From an uncultured Lachnospiraceae bacterium (lineage in GTDB: Bacteria; Bacillota; Clostridia; Lachnospirales; Lachnospiraceae), in contig CARUOB010000002.1 of NCBI GenBank assembly GCA_949076555.1, positions 45,447 to 109,446 on the forward strand: a DNA stretch of 64,000 nucleotides, read 5' to 3'. The translations under genes were made by a program, and so were the position numbers. A model generated the notes under the pieces. That model made no database searches and was not told the DNA's origin. It was given only the letters and a program-made list of their open reading frames with translations. Positions 25,997 through 35,532 of this stretch are shown here, piece by piece; positions within the stretch are counted from its first letter, which is position 1; every line of letters starts with the position of its first letter.

Positions 25997-27790
25997 ATGA
26001 AAAAATTTGTAAGTAGAGATATTGCCAGCTTAATAGACGTTCTCAACAAGCTAAATTATATCCTGAATAAGAAACAGAAGAAGCTGAGTGTTATCGTTTT
26101 GCTAATGACGGCGGTGGGCGCTTTGCTGGAAACATTGGGCGTGTCTATCATTATCCCTCTGGTAAGCGCATTTCTCTCACCGGATCAGCTTATGGAGAAC
26201 CGGTATATTAAGCCAATTGTCTTGTTCCTTCATATTGAGACATCAGAGCAGTTATTGATTTTGATATCGGCGGCGGTGATTGTGATATATATTTTGAAGA
26301 ATGCTTATATGCTGCTTTTGTCATACGTAAGAGTCAAATTTTCGGTGAAAGTGAAAAGAGAGCTGTCTATAAAAATGATGAACTCCTATATGGAACGGGA
26401 ATATTCCTTTTTTCTTGGCGTAAACTCGGCGGATATCCTGCGTGGAGTGGGATATGATGTGAGCGGCGTACAGGACATTCTTTTTCAGTTATTCCGCATT
26501 ATGGCGGATGGATTGACAGCGCTCTGCATCTGTGTATTTATCATACGGACGGATGTGGTTATGGCTGTCAGCATTATTTTTCTTATGGGAATTTCCCTGG
26601 GGCTGCTGCTGATGGTATTCCGCAGCAGGATGAAGAGAATTGGGGATTATTACAGAGAATGCACGGCACAGGTGAACAAATACTTGTACGAGGCTTTTCA
26701 GGGCATCAAAGACGTGATTGTGTTCCATAAGGAACCGTATTTTATCGGCAAGTATGCCGTGAGCTTTACGAATCAGCAGACAGCGGAAGTATCCAAGACG
26801 ATCGCGGCGGAGAGCCCGGCTTATTTTATAGAAGCGATATTTGTGAGCGGCCTCATTACCGTTGTGGGAATAAAAATGATTGCGGGAAGCGATACGGCTG
26901 TCTTTGTCCCGCAATTGTCCGCTTTTGCGATCGCGGCTTTCAGAATACTTCCGTCTATCGGTAAGATATCGGCAGGATTTAATCAACTCATCTGCTCGTG
27001 TCCGGCGCTGAATGCGGCCTATGGGAATCTGAAAGAAGTGGAAGCGTATAAGAATGAAAGCAGGGTTCAGAGAGGCAGTGTCAAGAAGGGAGAAAATATT
27101 TTTAAAAGCGAGATCGCGATCAGAAATATGTATTGGAAGTATCCAAATTCGGAACGTTATGTCATTGAGGGTCTGAATCTGACGATACGGAAGGGGAAAT
27201 CTGTCGCCCTGATCGGTGAATCCGGGGCCGGGAAATCGACCATGGCGGATATTATGCTGGGCCTGCTGGTTCCGGACAGGGGAGATATTGAGGTTGACCA
27301 TGTGAGCATTTATGAGATCATGGATTCATGGAAGGCCACGATAGGATATGTGCCCCAGGCAGTATTTTTGACGGACGATACGATCCGGCATAATATAGCG
27401 TTCGGCGTAGATGAGAAAGACATCGATGAGGATAAGATACGGTATGTGGTGGAGAAAGCGCAGCTTGCGGATACCATTGCCGCACTGCCGAACGGACTGG
27501 ATACGGTGTTGGGAGAAAGAGGCACACGCTTTTCGGGTGGGCAGCGCCAGCGTGTGGCGATAGCCAGAGCGCTTTATAACGATCCCGATATCCTGATATT
27601 GGATGAGGCAACCGCCGCGCTTGACAATGATACGGAGAATGCCATTATGGAGGCAATTGACGCGCTGCAGGGGTATAAGACGCTGGTGATTATCGCGCAT
27701 CGCCTGACAACGATACGAAACTGCGATGAGATATATGAGATCAGGGACGGCAAGGCGCTCAGAAGAGAAAAGGCGGAAATCTTTTCTTAG
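25997..27790 (+). CDS. ABC transporter, fused permease and ATPase (second PglK-like flippase)
   Basis: A 597-residue half-transporter, exactly the length of the one at 2955-4748 and clearly related to it. Around six helices occupy residues 30-330. The ATPase has Walker A 'GESGAGKST', signature 'FSGGQRQR', Walker B 'DILILDEATA' and 'VIIAHRLTT'. The signature begins with F rather than L. Having two such flippases suggests two distinct lipid-linked glycans, or a duplication of a larger module. Confidence 0.88.
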   Translation: MKKFVSRDIASLIDVLNKLNYILNKKQKKLSVIVLLMTAVGALLETLGVSIIIPLVSAFLSPDQLMENRYIKPIVLFLHIETSEQLLILISAAVIVIYILKNAYMLLLSYVRVKFSVKVKRELSIKMMNSYMEREYSFFLGVNSADILRGVGYDVSGVQDILFQLFRIMADGLTALCICVFIIRTDVVMAVSIIFLMGISLGLLLMVFRSRMKRIGDYYRECTAQVNKYLYEAFQGIKDVIVFHKEPYFIGKYAVSFTNQQTAEVSKTIAAESPAYFIEAIFVSGLITVVGIKMIAGSDTAVFVPQLSAFAIAAFRILPSIGKISAGFNQLICSCPALNAAYGNLKEVEAYKNESRVQRGSVKKGENIFKSEIAIRNMYWKYPNSERYVIEGLNLTIRKGKSVALIGESGAGKSTMADIMLGLLVPDRGDIEVDHVSIYEIMDSWKATIGYVPQAVFLTDDTIRHNIAFGVDEKDIDEDKIRYVVEKAQLADTIAALPNGLDTVLGERGTRFSGGQRQRVAIARALYNDPDILILDEATAALDNDTENAIMEAIDALQGYKTLVIIAHRLTTIRNCDEIYEIRDGKALRREKAEIFS

Positions 27791-27839
27791 GAGAGATGCC
27801 AAATGCTGATGCCGATTAACGAACGGAGAGGTGACCGGA

Positions 27840-29459
27840 ATGGAAAAGAGTACTGTGCGAACGGGAGTGGGCAAAAGAATAGCGGAGGCATTTTATAAGG
27901 CCCGGACAAGTGTGCGTGCGGGCATAGAATCATATGTCATGCCATATAAATGGGAATATCTGATTGGCGGGATATTTACGCTTATCATCATTTTCTCAGC
28001 GATGTACTTTGACTTTTTCGCCACATTCAGGGACGGCATCAACTTCTGGTATGCGCTTTTTGAGGGACACCCGCTGTCCTATTATTCCTATGCGGCCGCG
28101 ATTCCGGGGGCAACACCCAACCGGGAGATCGTTTGCGGCGCGGCATACGACTTTACCATCTATGCTTTTTTCGCGGTGTGGAATTTCCCGGCGTGGCTGT
28201 ATGAACGGATATCCGGGAATTATGCGGAATCATCTCTGATATGTATGATGTGGGCGAAACTGATGCTTCCCGTGATCGCCATTGTGATTGCCGGAGGTAT
28301 GAAAAAAATACTGGAATTTATCTCAGGCAATGGCAGGGATACGGCTGCGATGATTTATGCCTACAGCTTTTCCGGCATTCTTATGATGGCGGCGTATTCG
28401 GTGGGACAGTATGATATCATCGGCGTTTTGTTTGCCGTTTACGGCGTATATTACTTCCTGACCGGGGATTACAAAAGGTTCTATCTGTACTTTGGGGCGG
28501 CGATCACCTGTAAATATTTTGCGGTGTTCCTCTTTGTCAGTCTGGTACTTCTGCATGAGAAACGGATTTTGTATATAATCAGGAATCTGGCTGCCGGGTG
28601 TTATCTGGTGATAATAGAGAAATTCCTGTTCAGTTTCGGAAAGAGCTATGCCTCGCTTCATCCGACCATAGAGAAGGTGCACACCGGGGGCAGCGAGGGT
28701 GTGGTGGGGACACTGCTCTTGTCGTCGCGGGTACAGTATTTGTTCCACTTAAAGGCGCCTATGGGAGTGGACAGCATGTCTGTTTTCGTATTTCTGCTTG
28801 CTTTGATATGGGTTTACTGTTATCTGCAGAAGAGGGAGGAGACATACAGTTTTTATTACAAAGTGATATATATCGCGTTCAGCATCAATGCGGTATTTAT
28901 TCTCTATACTGCTTCGACGCCTTATTGGGCGATTGTGATGGTTCCGTATATGATCCTGATGATCTACTGCAGAACCGGGAACAGGAAGGTAAATATATCG
29001 CTGGAACTCATTGTCGTCGGGAGCTTTCTGGTATGGCATTTTGCCAGAGAGCCGTATCTGTTTTACAGTGAGAACTGCGAAGGCATGCTGCTGTACTACC
29101 TGCTCGGAAAGCCTTATTTCTACAGGAGAGGACTGACTGCCGTCATGGCTAGACTGATAGAGGAGGGCGGTATTCTGGCAACGCCGATCAATATGCTGCG
29201 CTCTGTCTTTTATGCATGTATGCTGGTGCTTTTGATTATCAATTTTCCGGCATTTAACAAGCAGGAGAATGATTTTGCCAACAGGCAGGAGGAGGCAGGC
29301 ATGAGGGGGCTTCTGGCGTTCAGAACGCTGTGCATGGTAGGGGTACTCCTGCTTCCGCTTGTCGGATATGTGGTTCAGGTAGTGTTTGGCGAATACTTTG
29401 GAAGCCTGCAGACAGAGAACCAGCTTTTGATTGATATACTGCCGCATTTGGTCAACTGA
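27840..29459 (+). CDS. Polytopic membrane protein, GT-C-like glycosyltransferase
   Basis: A 539-residue membrane protein with about 11 hydrophobic helices. GTG 27831 is an alternative start three codons earlier; ATG 27840 is nine bases after GGAGAGG. After the first helix comes 'FFATFRDGINFWYALFEGHP', an acidic loop of the kind seen in GT-C mannosyl- or glucosyltransferases (GT87-like), and 'SVGQYDIIGVLFAVYGVY' later resembles their repeated helical pattern. A polyprenyl-phosphate sugar donor and an extracytoplasmic acceptor are likely but inferred. A strong RBS for the next gene lies 25 bp after its stop. Confidence 0.6.
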   Translation: MEKSTVRTGVGKRIAEAFYKARTSVRAGIESYVMPYKWEYLIGGIFTLIIIFSAMYFDFFATFRDGINFWYALFEGHPLSYYSYAAAIPGATPNREIVCGAAYDFTIYAFFAVWNFPAWLYERISGNYAESSLICMMWAKLMLPVIAIVIAGGMKKILEFISGNGRDTAAMIYAYSFSGILMMAAYSVGQYDIIGVLFAVYGVYYFLTGDYKRFYLYFGAAITCKYFAVFLFVSLVLLHEKRILYIIRNLAAGCYLVIIEKFLFSFGKSYASLHPTIEKVHTGGSEGVVGTLLLSSRVQYLFHLKAPMGVDSMSVFVFLLALIWVYCYLQKREETYSFYYKVIYIAFSINAVFILYTASTPYWAIVMVPYMILMIYCRTGNRKVNISLELIVVGSFLVWHFAREPYLFYSENCEGMLLYYLLGKPYFYRRGLTAVMARLIEEGGILATPINMLRSVFYACMLVLLIINFPAFNKQENDFANRQEEAGMRGLLAFRTLCMVGVLLLPLVGYVVQVVFGEYFGSLQTENQLLIDILPHLVN

Positions 29460-29496
29460 TATATGAATAAAATTACGTGAAGGAGGAAAGAAAAAC

Positions 29497-31810
29497 ATGG
29501 ATGACAAGAAGAAGCTGTTTTTGAGGGGGGGGGGTATTTCTAAACGTAATATTGCTCGTGATTGGTGCCTTCTTTATTCTTCGCAGGAATCAAAGTGATA
29601 TTATATTGCATGATATCCCCCTGTATACTGCGGAAGGCGAATATACGGAGGGATTGAAAAATGCCTTTAACACCGAATATCCGGAGGGGTTCTATTATTT
29701 TGTCGCTGAGACGGGCTCTTTAGAAACGGGTATTTATGATATAACTGTAGATTATGCTGCACCTCTCTATCATGACCACTATACAATTACCTGCGAATAT
29801 GAGAAGGACGGCGGATATTATCCGGCAGTCTATACGGAACCGCATACTTTGAGTTCGTTTAGTAAAAGCCTGACTTATCGTATCTGGGTAAACAGTAGAT
29901 TGGACAATTTAAAGCTAAAGATAAACTGCGGCAGTAAAACAGGTGAAGTTTTTGACCTTTGGCAAGGCAGCGCGTTTTATGTAGATAAAATAGAGATTGC
30001 AAGAGACTACAGGCGAACCGTGCTGTACAAAGGATTACGGTTTTTGCTGTTGCTGGTTTTGATTGACGGGAGCCTGCTGATCTATTGGAACAAAAAATGG
30101 GTTGGCGAAAAATTGCGCGGCAATTTTTATGTGGTGTTGGGTCTTGTTTGTGTTTTTATAGTTAGTTCTCTGAGCGTTTTTGGGAAATTTTCGGTAGGGC
30201 ATCATGATATTCCTTTTCACTATTCGAGGATTATTGGGCTGGCAGAGGGGCTGTCAAGCGGCGCTTTCCCGGTGAAGATACAGCCGGGATGGTTGTGGGG
30301 GTACGGGTATGCGGCTTCTGTATGTTACGGGGATCTTTTGCTGTATATTCCGGCCGTACTATATTTAATGGGCATGCCGATCATACATGCTTACAAATTT
30401 TATATTTTGCTGTGTAATGCGGGAACACTGCTTATCGCTTATTTCTGCTATCAGAAAATAAGCGGAAATAAATATGTGGGGGTTGCATGCAGCGCATTGT
30501 ATTGTTTTTCGATCACGAGGCTTTTGAACATTTATCTTCGTACCGCAGTCGGCGAATACACGGCATTCATGTTTCTGCCGCTGGTTTTGCTTGGTGTTCG
30601 TCAAATTTATCTGGAAGAGGAAAAATCTTTTAAAAGCGGCGGGCTGTTTTTGTGTCTGGGTATGACGGGAGTCATTCAGTCGCATGTCATCAGTACGGAG
30701 ATGACTTGCATTTTTATAGGCCTGTCGGTTTTGCTGATGATACACAGGATGTCGGGGCGAATCTTTGTGGCGCTGGTAAAGAGTGTACTGGCTGCGCTCT
30801 GCCTGAATCTTGGATTTTTGCTGCCGCTTCTCGACTATGCAACAGATGCGTTGAAGGTGTTTGCAAAAAGATCATCGTATGGTATGCAACAGGCCGGGTT
30901 GAGCCTGTATGAACTCTTTTCAGTCAACAGTACCAGCATGGGAGATTGGAAAGATGCGCTGCTAGGTTTGGAGGGAAGGATACCGGAATCTTTGGGGATT
31001 GCGGTGCTGATCGTACTGTTACTTACGGTTACGGTGGCTGTCAAATGCCGGGAATGGGAGCCGGGAGCAAAAAAGGAATTTATTCTGTCGGTTGTTTTAA
31101 GCGGCACCGCGCTGTGGATGACCACCTATTATTTCCCGTACAACAGGCTGGCGGCGGTGCCGGGTCTAAGAAATATTTTTGCAAGCATGCAGTATCCGTG
31201 GCGTTTTTTGAGTGTTGCTGCGCCTCTGTTGACATACATGGCCGGTCTTGCCTTGGTGAAGGTCGGGCAGATGTTTGGAAAGCAGAAGATGCACGGTATA
31301 CTGATCCTGATTTGTGTGGTCGGTGCGCTTCAGGCTTTGTATTGCATGGACATGCTCAATCGAACGGAAGATATGAATCAGGTGTATTATGATTATCGCG
31401 ATAACAGGAACCATAAATGGATTGCATCCGGTGGGGAATATTTGCTGACGGGCACCAATACTTATCAGACCGGGTTCGAACAGGATGTAGTCGGTGAAAA
31501 TGTTCAGTTAGGGGTTTCCGAGAGGAAAGGCACCCAAATACAAGTAGCCTGTGAGGCAGAAGAAAATGCACGAGTGATTTTTCCCTTATTTGCCTATAAG
31601 TACTATCAATGTATGGATGTGCAGACGGGGGAAAGATTTCCAATCATGCGAGGTGACAACAACAGGATAGAGGTTGCGCTGCCGGATTATTATCAGGGAA
31701 CGTTGAAGGTTAGTTTTGTAGAACCTTGGCATTGGAGAGCGGCTGAAATCGTGTCGCTGCTTACGTTGATTGGGATTATTATTTATGTATGTAGGAGACG
31801 GCGGTATTGA
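29497..31810 (+). pseudogene. YfhO/GT-C-like membrane protein, out of frame at a poly-G tract (possibly phase-variable)
   Basis: The reading frame from ATG 29497, behind a strong AAGGAGGAAAG, runs only 34 codons. After the run of ten G (29525-29534) the main frame of over 750 codons continues one frame over, and it has no good start of its own. Removing one G gives a 770-residue protein with an N-terminal helix ('FLNVILLVIGAFFIL'), a beta-rich external domain to about residue 170, then about 12 membrane helices. 'VGHHDIPFHYSRIIGLAEG' and 'WGYGYAASVCYGDLLLY' resemble 6-PTPS-related/YfhO membrane proteins of GT-C type. It may be silenced reversibly, or the extra G may be a sequencing error. Confidence 0.7.
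29525..29534 (+). repeat. Homopolymeric G tract (10 G) near the gene start
   Basis: Ten consecutive G at codons 10-13 of the gene starting at 29497. Other G runs in the window are six or fewer, apart from the tract at 54862-54870. With ten G the frame stops after 34 codons; with nine (or twelve) the full protein is read. Long G tracts near start codons are the classical substrate for slipped-strand phase variation. Confidence 0.85.
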
Positions 31811-31922
31811 TTTTGGGAAAGACTGTTGCTGATAGAATTTCCCGAGACGATCCGGACAAGAGTCATTACAGGAACAGTTGGAGAGAAGCCCTATAGAGTT
31901 GGAGCGGGTGAAAGTGAATCGG

Positions 31923-31951
31923 TTGCGGCAAAAAAGGAAATGTGCTATTAT
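31923..31951 (+). promoter_or_regulatory. Sigma-A-type promoter for the RelA/SpoT island
   Basis: TTGCGG at 31923-31928, a 17-bp spacer, then TATTAT at 31946-31951 preceded by TGC (extended -10). The -10 matches the consensus at five of six positions; the -35 matches only its first half. It lies in the 249-bp gap after the poly-G membrane-protein gene and about 110 bp before the RelA/SpoT gene. Confidence 0.5.
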
Positions 31952-32019
31952 ATTGAAAAATGTAGGAATATAGATTGTTCTTTTTCTGGGGAAAATTCAT
32001 AAAGCGAAGGAGATCAAAA

Positions 32020-32053
32020 ATGTGTAATTGATATGACACAGAAGGAGTGTTAA
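32020..32053 (+). other. Two mini-ORFs in the leader of the RelA/SpoT gene
   Basis: GAAGGAGATC precedes an ATG at 32020 that is followed by only two codons and TGA. A second ATG at 32033 starts a six-codon frame (MTQKEC) ending in TAA at 32053, six bases before the RelA/SpoT start. The good ribosome binding site ahead of the first mini-ORF suggests a translational leader, but short frames of this kind also arise by chance. Confidence 0.3.
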
Positions 32054-32059
32054 GGGGAT

Positions 32060-32992
32060 ATGGGTTTCAACAGTACAGAAGAGCTCGATTTGGAAAGAAT
32101 TCGAAGAGAGTTTAATATAACGGAAGCACGTATTAAGGAGCTGCCGATTGCCAAGTCAGAATTGGATAAGATATACCGCAATTTTCAAACCGATAAGCCG
32201 CAATTGGAGACGATAAAATCAGAGATTCTGACAAAATTAAATGAGAAGTTGTCCGGAAAAGTTCATTCTATCAGATGCAGAATAAAAGATAAGGATCACC
32301 TAATAGAAAAAATAATCAGAAATATTTACGATAAACCTTCAAAATATCAAGAGCTGAGTGCTGATAATTATTATAAAATCATAACTGATTTAATTGGTGT
32401 CAGGATTATCATTTTGGATAAGCGGGATTGGCGTGAGGTACACAACAGTCTGTTACAGATTTTTCGCAATATACCGGAACGATATGCTGAAGAAGCGAAG
32501 GACATTATTACGCAATATGACCGGTACGATCAAGAGGCGAATGCTGAAGGTAAAGAATTTGAACACAGTTATCATGCGGAAAGGCCGAATGTCTATATCA
32601 CTTCAAGAGATGATAGAGAATTGTATCAGGATGATTATTTACATATCGATGACTCCAAGACGCATTACAGATCGATTCATTATATTGTAAGATATAAGTT
32701 TGCCTATTTTGAAATTCAAGTGCGGACTTTATTTGAAGAAGGGTGGTTAGAGTTCGATCATCGTATTAAATATCCATATGATCAGCATAATAGAAAAAAG
32801 ATTGAGTACGCGGGTGTCTTGAATAGCCTTGCAGTTGCGGCTGACAGATTGATCGCTTTTTATGATGAAACGGATTTTAAGCGGGATATAGACGGGACTG
32901 TAAATGAAGAGGAAAAATCTATGGAAAAATTGACTGGTGCATATCAAACAGCACATGGCAACTATGATGAAAAAATGATTTCATTGTTTTAA
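32060..32992 (+). CDS. RelA/SpoT-domain (alarmone synthetase-like) protein
   Basis: A 310-residue protein. It has 'TDLIGVRIIIL' near residues 109-119, 'YRSIHYIV' near 203-210 and 'FEIQVRTLFEEGWLEFDH' near 217-234, the core synthetase motifs of RelA/SpoT proteins that transfer pyrophosphate from ATP to GDP/GTP or, in toxic members, to other substrates. There is no HD hydrolase domain and no TGS/ACT region. About 80 residues, many charged, separate the first two motifs, a longer insertion than in RelQ/RelP. It leads a three-gene island with its own promoter and terminator, richer in AT than the neighbours. It could be a toxin, a stress sensor or a defence protein; the sequence does not decide. 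Confidence 0.82.
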   Translation: MGFNSTEELDLERIRREFNITEARIKELPIAKSELDKIYRNFQTDKPQLETIKSEILTKLNEKLSGKVHSIRCRIKDKDHLIEKIIRNIYDKPSKYQELSADNYYKIITDLIGVRIIILDKRDWREVHNSLLQIFRNIPERYAEEAKDIITQYDRYDQEANAEGKEFEHSYHAERPNVYITSRDDRELYQDDYLHIDDSKTHYRSIHYIVRYKFAYFEIQVRTLFEEGWLEFDHRIKYPYDQHNRKKIEYAGVLNSLAVAADRLIAFYDETDFKRDIDGTVNEEEKSMEKLTGAYQTAHGNYDEKMISLF

Positions 32993-33009
32993 AAGAGGGA
33001 GTGTAGCTT

Positions 33010-33267
33010 ATGAAAATGGATTCTTTCTGGGGAAGTAGAAAGATAATGTGTTCGGTTCAGGCAGAAGAGGGTGCAGTACACCTGATTGAAAATGTTCGAA
33101 ATCGAACGCTGCCAATGGACATTTTGCCTAACAGATATAATAAATTTTCCGGCGAACTTGAGCAGGAGGATTATGTTTCCTATTGCCGCTTCTTAGAATC
33201 TCTGAACGGACAAAAGATATTAAATATGTTGGAGGAAGAAGATGCAGGAGAATATGTTGAGTTATGA
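33010..33267 (+). CDS. Small protein of unknown function downstream of RelA/SpoT-like gene
   Basis: An 85-residue soluble protein with the RBS GAGGGAG nine bases before the ATG. I do not recognise the family. It is acidic, especially at the C-terminus ('MLEEEDAGEYVEL'), and has no membrane segment or cysteine pair. It starts 17 bp after the RelA/SpoT gene and its 3' end overlaps the next gene by 26 bp, so the three are almost certainly co-translated. Its size and position would suit an antitoxin or accessory protein, but this is only positional inference. Confidence 0.65.
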   Translation: MKMDSFWGSRKIMCSVQAEEGAVHLIENVRNRTLPMDILPNRYNKFSGELEQEDYVSYCRFLESLNGQKILNMLEEEDAGEYVEL

Positions 33268-33760
33268 TGCTATAGTTAACTATTTTGGCGAAGCGGTTGT
33301 AGCTGATCGATATAAATATTTATATGATAAAATGCAGCAGTATATTAATGCCAGAAAGCAGCAGGACTGTCTGTTCGTCTGTGAAAAAATCTTACAGCAG
33401 ACGGTTATGGATTATTTTGCAGATGTGTATCGTCTAAAAGAGTTTCACAAAATTGAAAATATTAATATGACAAAGATCGTGGCGTATGAAGTGTACTGGA
33501 TTGTAAGAAGAAAACCGATTCAGGTTAGAGATAATGGATCGGCAGCTTCCAAAATGTTTGCCAATGAGGGGTTTGCAACGACCTTTATTGCGCATGAATA
33601 TTTAGTCCCGGAAGAAAGAGAGCCACTGCACCCTGAAAAGGAAGAGGCGTTTTTCAAATATTTGCGACATGTCAATTATCACTTAAAGTATAGGTGTATG
33701 GACAAACAGTGTTTGGAAATAATGCTATTTTCCTTTGAAACCGGGAAATATATCGCGTAA
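33242..33760 (+). CDS. Protein of unknown function, third gene of the RelA/SpoT island
   Basis: A 172-residue protein. The start at ATG 33242 follows GGAGG in the end of the preceding gene. I do not recognise it. It is mostly helical by eye, with 'FVCEKILQQTVMDYFADVY' and a later 'HPEKEEAFFKYLRHVNYHL', and has no hydrophobic helix. The overlap with the preceding gene implies coupled translation. A clear terminator follows, ending the island, so it is a full member of this unit rather than of the glycan operon. Confidence 0.65.
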   Translation: MQENMLSYDAIVNYFGEAVVADRYKYLYDKMQQYINARKQQDCLFVCEKILQQTVMDYFADVYRLKEFHKIENINMTKIVAYEVYWIVRRKPIQVRDNGSAASKMFANEGFATTFIAHEYLVPEEREPLHPEKEEAFFKYLRHVNYHLKYRCMDKQCLEIMLFSFETGKYIA

Positions 33761-33777
33761 TGCCAGATGGATTGAAA

Positions 33778-33812
33778 GAAACTACCCGATCTAGCTATTG
33801 GGTAGTTTTTGT
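33778..33812 (+). terminator. Rho-independent terminator after the RelA/SpoT island
   Basis: The stem AAACTACCC / GGGTAGTTT (33778-33787 and 33800-33808) continues into a T-rich run. The loop is about 12 bases. It sits 18 bp after the last stop of the island and 24 bp before the second aldolase gene, whose promoter is not obvious. Confidence 0.75.
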
Positions 33813-33835
33813 TATGACAATGATGGGAGAAGGAT

Positions 33836-35446
33836 ATGAGCGAGACGATGCTTCTTGACTGTACTTTGCGGGACGGCGGGTACGTCAATGACTGGAAATT
33901 CGGACATGACAACCTTATCAGTATTTTTGAGAGACTGGTGGATGCGAATCTGGATATCATCGAGATTGGTTTTCTCGATGAACGGCGGCCTTTTGATATA
34001 GACCGGAGCATCATGCCGGACACGGACAGTGTCGAGAAAATATACGGAAAGCTTGATCGGAAACAGGCAATGGTGGTTGGCATGATCGACTATGGCACAT
34101 GCGGTATAGAGCAGATTAAGCCGTGCGCGGAGAGCTTTCTGGACGGCATCCGCGTGATTTTCAAGAAGCATCTGCGGGAGCCTGCTTTTGCGTTCTGCAA
34201 AGAGCTGAAGGAAAAGGGCTATAAGGTATTCGCGCAGCTTGTGTCAGTGACCAGCTACGATGACGATGAGATGATGGACGCGATAAGACTCGCCAATGAA
34301 ATCAGGCCTTATGCGCTGTCCATGGTGGATACCTACGGCCTGATGCATCAGAATAACCTTTTGCATTATTTTCACTTGATGGATAGGCACTTAGATCGAG
34401 AAATCGGGTTGGGGTATCACGCGCATAACAATTTCCAGATGGGCTACGCCAACTGCATCGCTATGCTGAGCAGCAGGATCGAGCGCAGGATGATTGTGGA
34501 CGGCAGTGTCTATGGTATGGGGAAGAGCGCGGGAAATGCGCCGCTTGAACTGGTGGCTATGTACATGAACAATGTGCTGGGAAAACAGTATCATATCAGC
34601 CAGATCCTTGAGGCGGTGGATGCCAATATATCACAGTTTTACCGCCCGGCTACATGGGGATATAATATGTTTTATTATATCGCGGCTTCCAACGACTGCC
34701 ATCCCGAATATGTGGCGTATTTGATGAACAAGAGAACGCTGTCCATCAAGTCGGTCAATGAAATACTGGCAAAGATTCAGGACGAGAAGAAACTTCTGTA
34801 TGACTGGGAATATATCGAAAAACTTTACGTGGCTTATCAGAAGAATGAAGTCAACGACGGAGAAGACCGGAAACGGCTTCAACAGGTTTTGTCAGACAGG
34901 GATATTCTGCTGGTCGGACCGGGAGTGACAGTGAAAACACAGAGGGAAAGGATTGACCGGCATATAGCGGATCACAAGCCGACGGTTATTTCCATAAATT
35001 ATGTGCCGGACGGGATAGAACCGGATTATATTTTTCTGAGTAACGCGAAGCGGTATGTGCAGCTTGCCACACGGCTGAGTCAGGAAAAATATGTGCTCAT
35101 TGCCACGTCGAACGTGACAGGGACAAATGGCAGTGCCTTTGATTATGTGCTGAATTTCAGTACGCTGATGGACGCGGAGGCACGGATTGTGGACAATTCT
35201 CTGGTGATGCTTTTGAAGGCATTGAAAAGCGCCGGGTGTACGAAGGTAACTTTAGCAGGGTTTGACGGGTATTCCGGGGAAACTTCCAACTATTACAATG
35301 TGGAGATGGAATATGATTTTGCCAAAAATATGGCGGCCTATCTGAATCAGTACACGACAGCGTTTCTGGAGAGCATTTGTGACGATATGGAGGTTACATT
35401 TTTGACGGACTCACGGTATCGTCAGCAGCCGCGCCGGGATGATTAG
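33836..35446 (+). CDS. DRE-TIM (HMGL-like) aldolase with C-terminal Rossmann-like domain, copy 2
   Basis: A 536-residue paralogue of the protein at 19048-20649, with the same order of domains. 'LLDCTLRDGGYVNDW' opens the barrel, 'IIEIGFLDE' gives the glutamate, and 'GLGYHAHNNFQMG' carries the metal-ligand histidines, here closer to the HxHN form of 4-hydroxy-2-oxovalerate aldolases and HMG-CoA lyases. The C-terminal domain begins 'DILLVGPGVTVKTQRE' and has 'LAGFDGYSGE'. It is followed by a TPP enzyme and an SDR epimerase, so it probably feeds or uses a pyruvate-derived carbon unit for a modified sugar. The RBS GGGAGAAGG lies directly upstream. Confidence 0.75.
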   Translation: MSETMLLDCTLRDGGYVNDWKFGHDNLISIFERLVDANLDIIEIGFLDERRPFDIDRSIMPDTDSVEKIYGKLDRKQAMVVGMIDYGTCGIEQIKPCAESFLDGIRVIFKKHLREPAFAFCKELKEKGYKVFAQLVSVTSYDDDEMMDAIRLANEIRPYALSMVDTYGLMHQNNLLHYFHLMDRHLDREIGLGYHAHNNFQMGYANCIAMLSSRIERRMIVDGSVYGMGKSAGNAPLELVAMYMNNVLGKQYHISQILEAVDANISQFYRPATWGYNMFYYIAASNDCHPEYVAYLMNKRTLSIKSVNEILAKIQDEKKLLYDWEYIEKLYVAYQKNEVNDGEDRKRLQQVLSDRDILLVGPGVTVKTQRERIDRHIADHKPTVISINYVPDGIEPDYIFLSNAKRYVQLATRLSQEKYVLIATSNVTGTNGSAFDYVLNFSTLMDAEARIVDNSLVMLLKALKSAGCTKVTLAGFDGYSGETSNYYNVEMEYDFAKNMAAYLNQYTTAFLESICDDMEVTFLTDSRYRQQPRRDD

Positions 35447-35532
35447 CAGACATTAATATGGCAGAGAAAGCCGACGTTTCGAAAAGAGCGGGCGGAGTTG
35501 TGTAAAATACGAAAAACAGGGAGAAGATTAGG

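Noticed and set aside
31811..31922. GGGAAA...TTTCCC pair after the poly-G membrane gene as a terminator
   Set aside because: The loop is long, the stem is only six base pairs and no T-tract follows.
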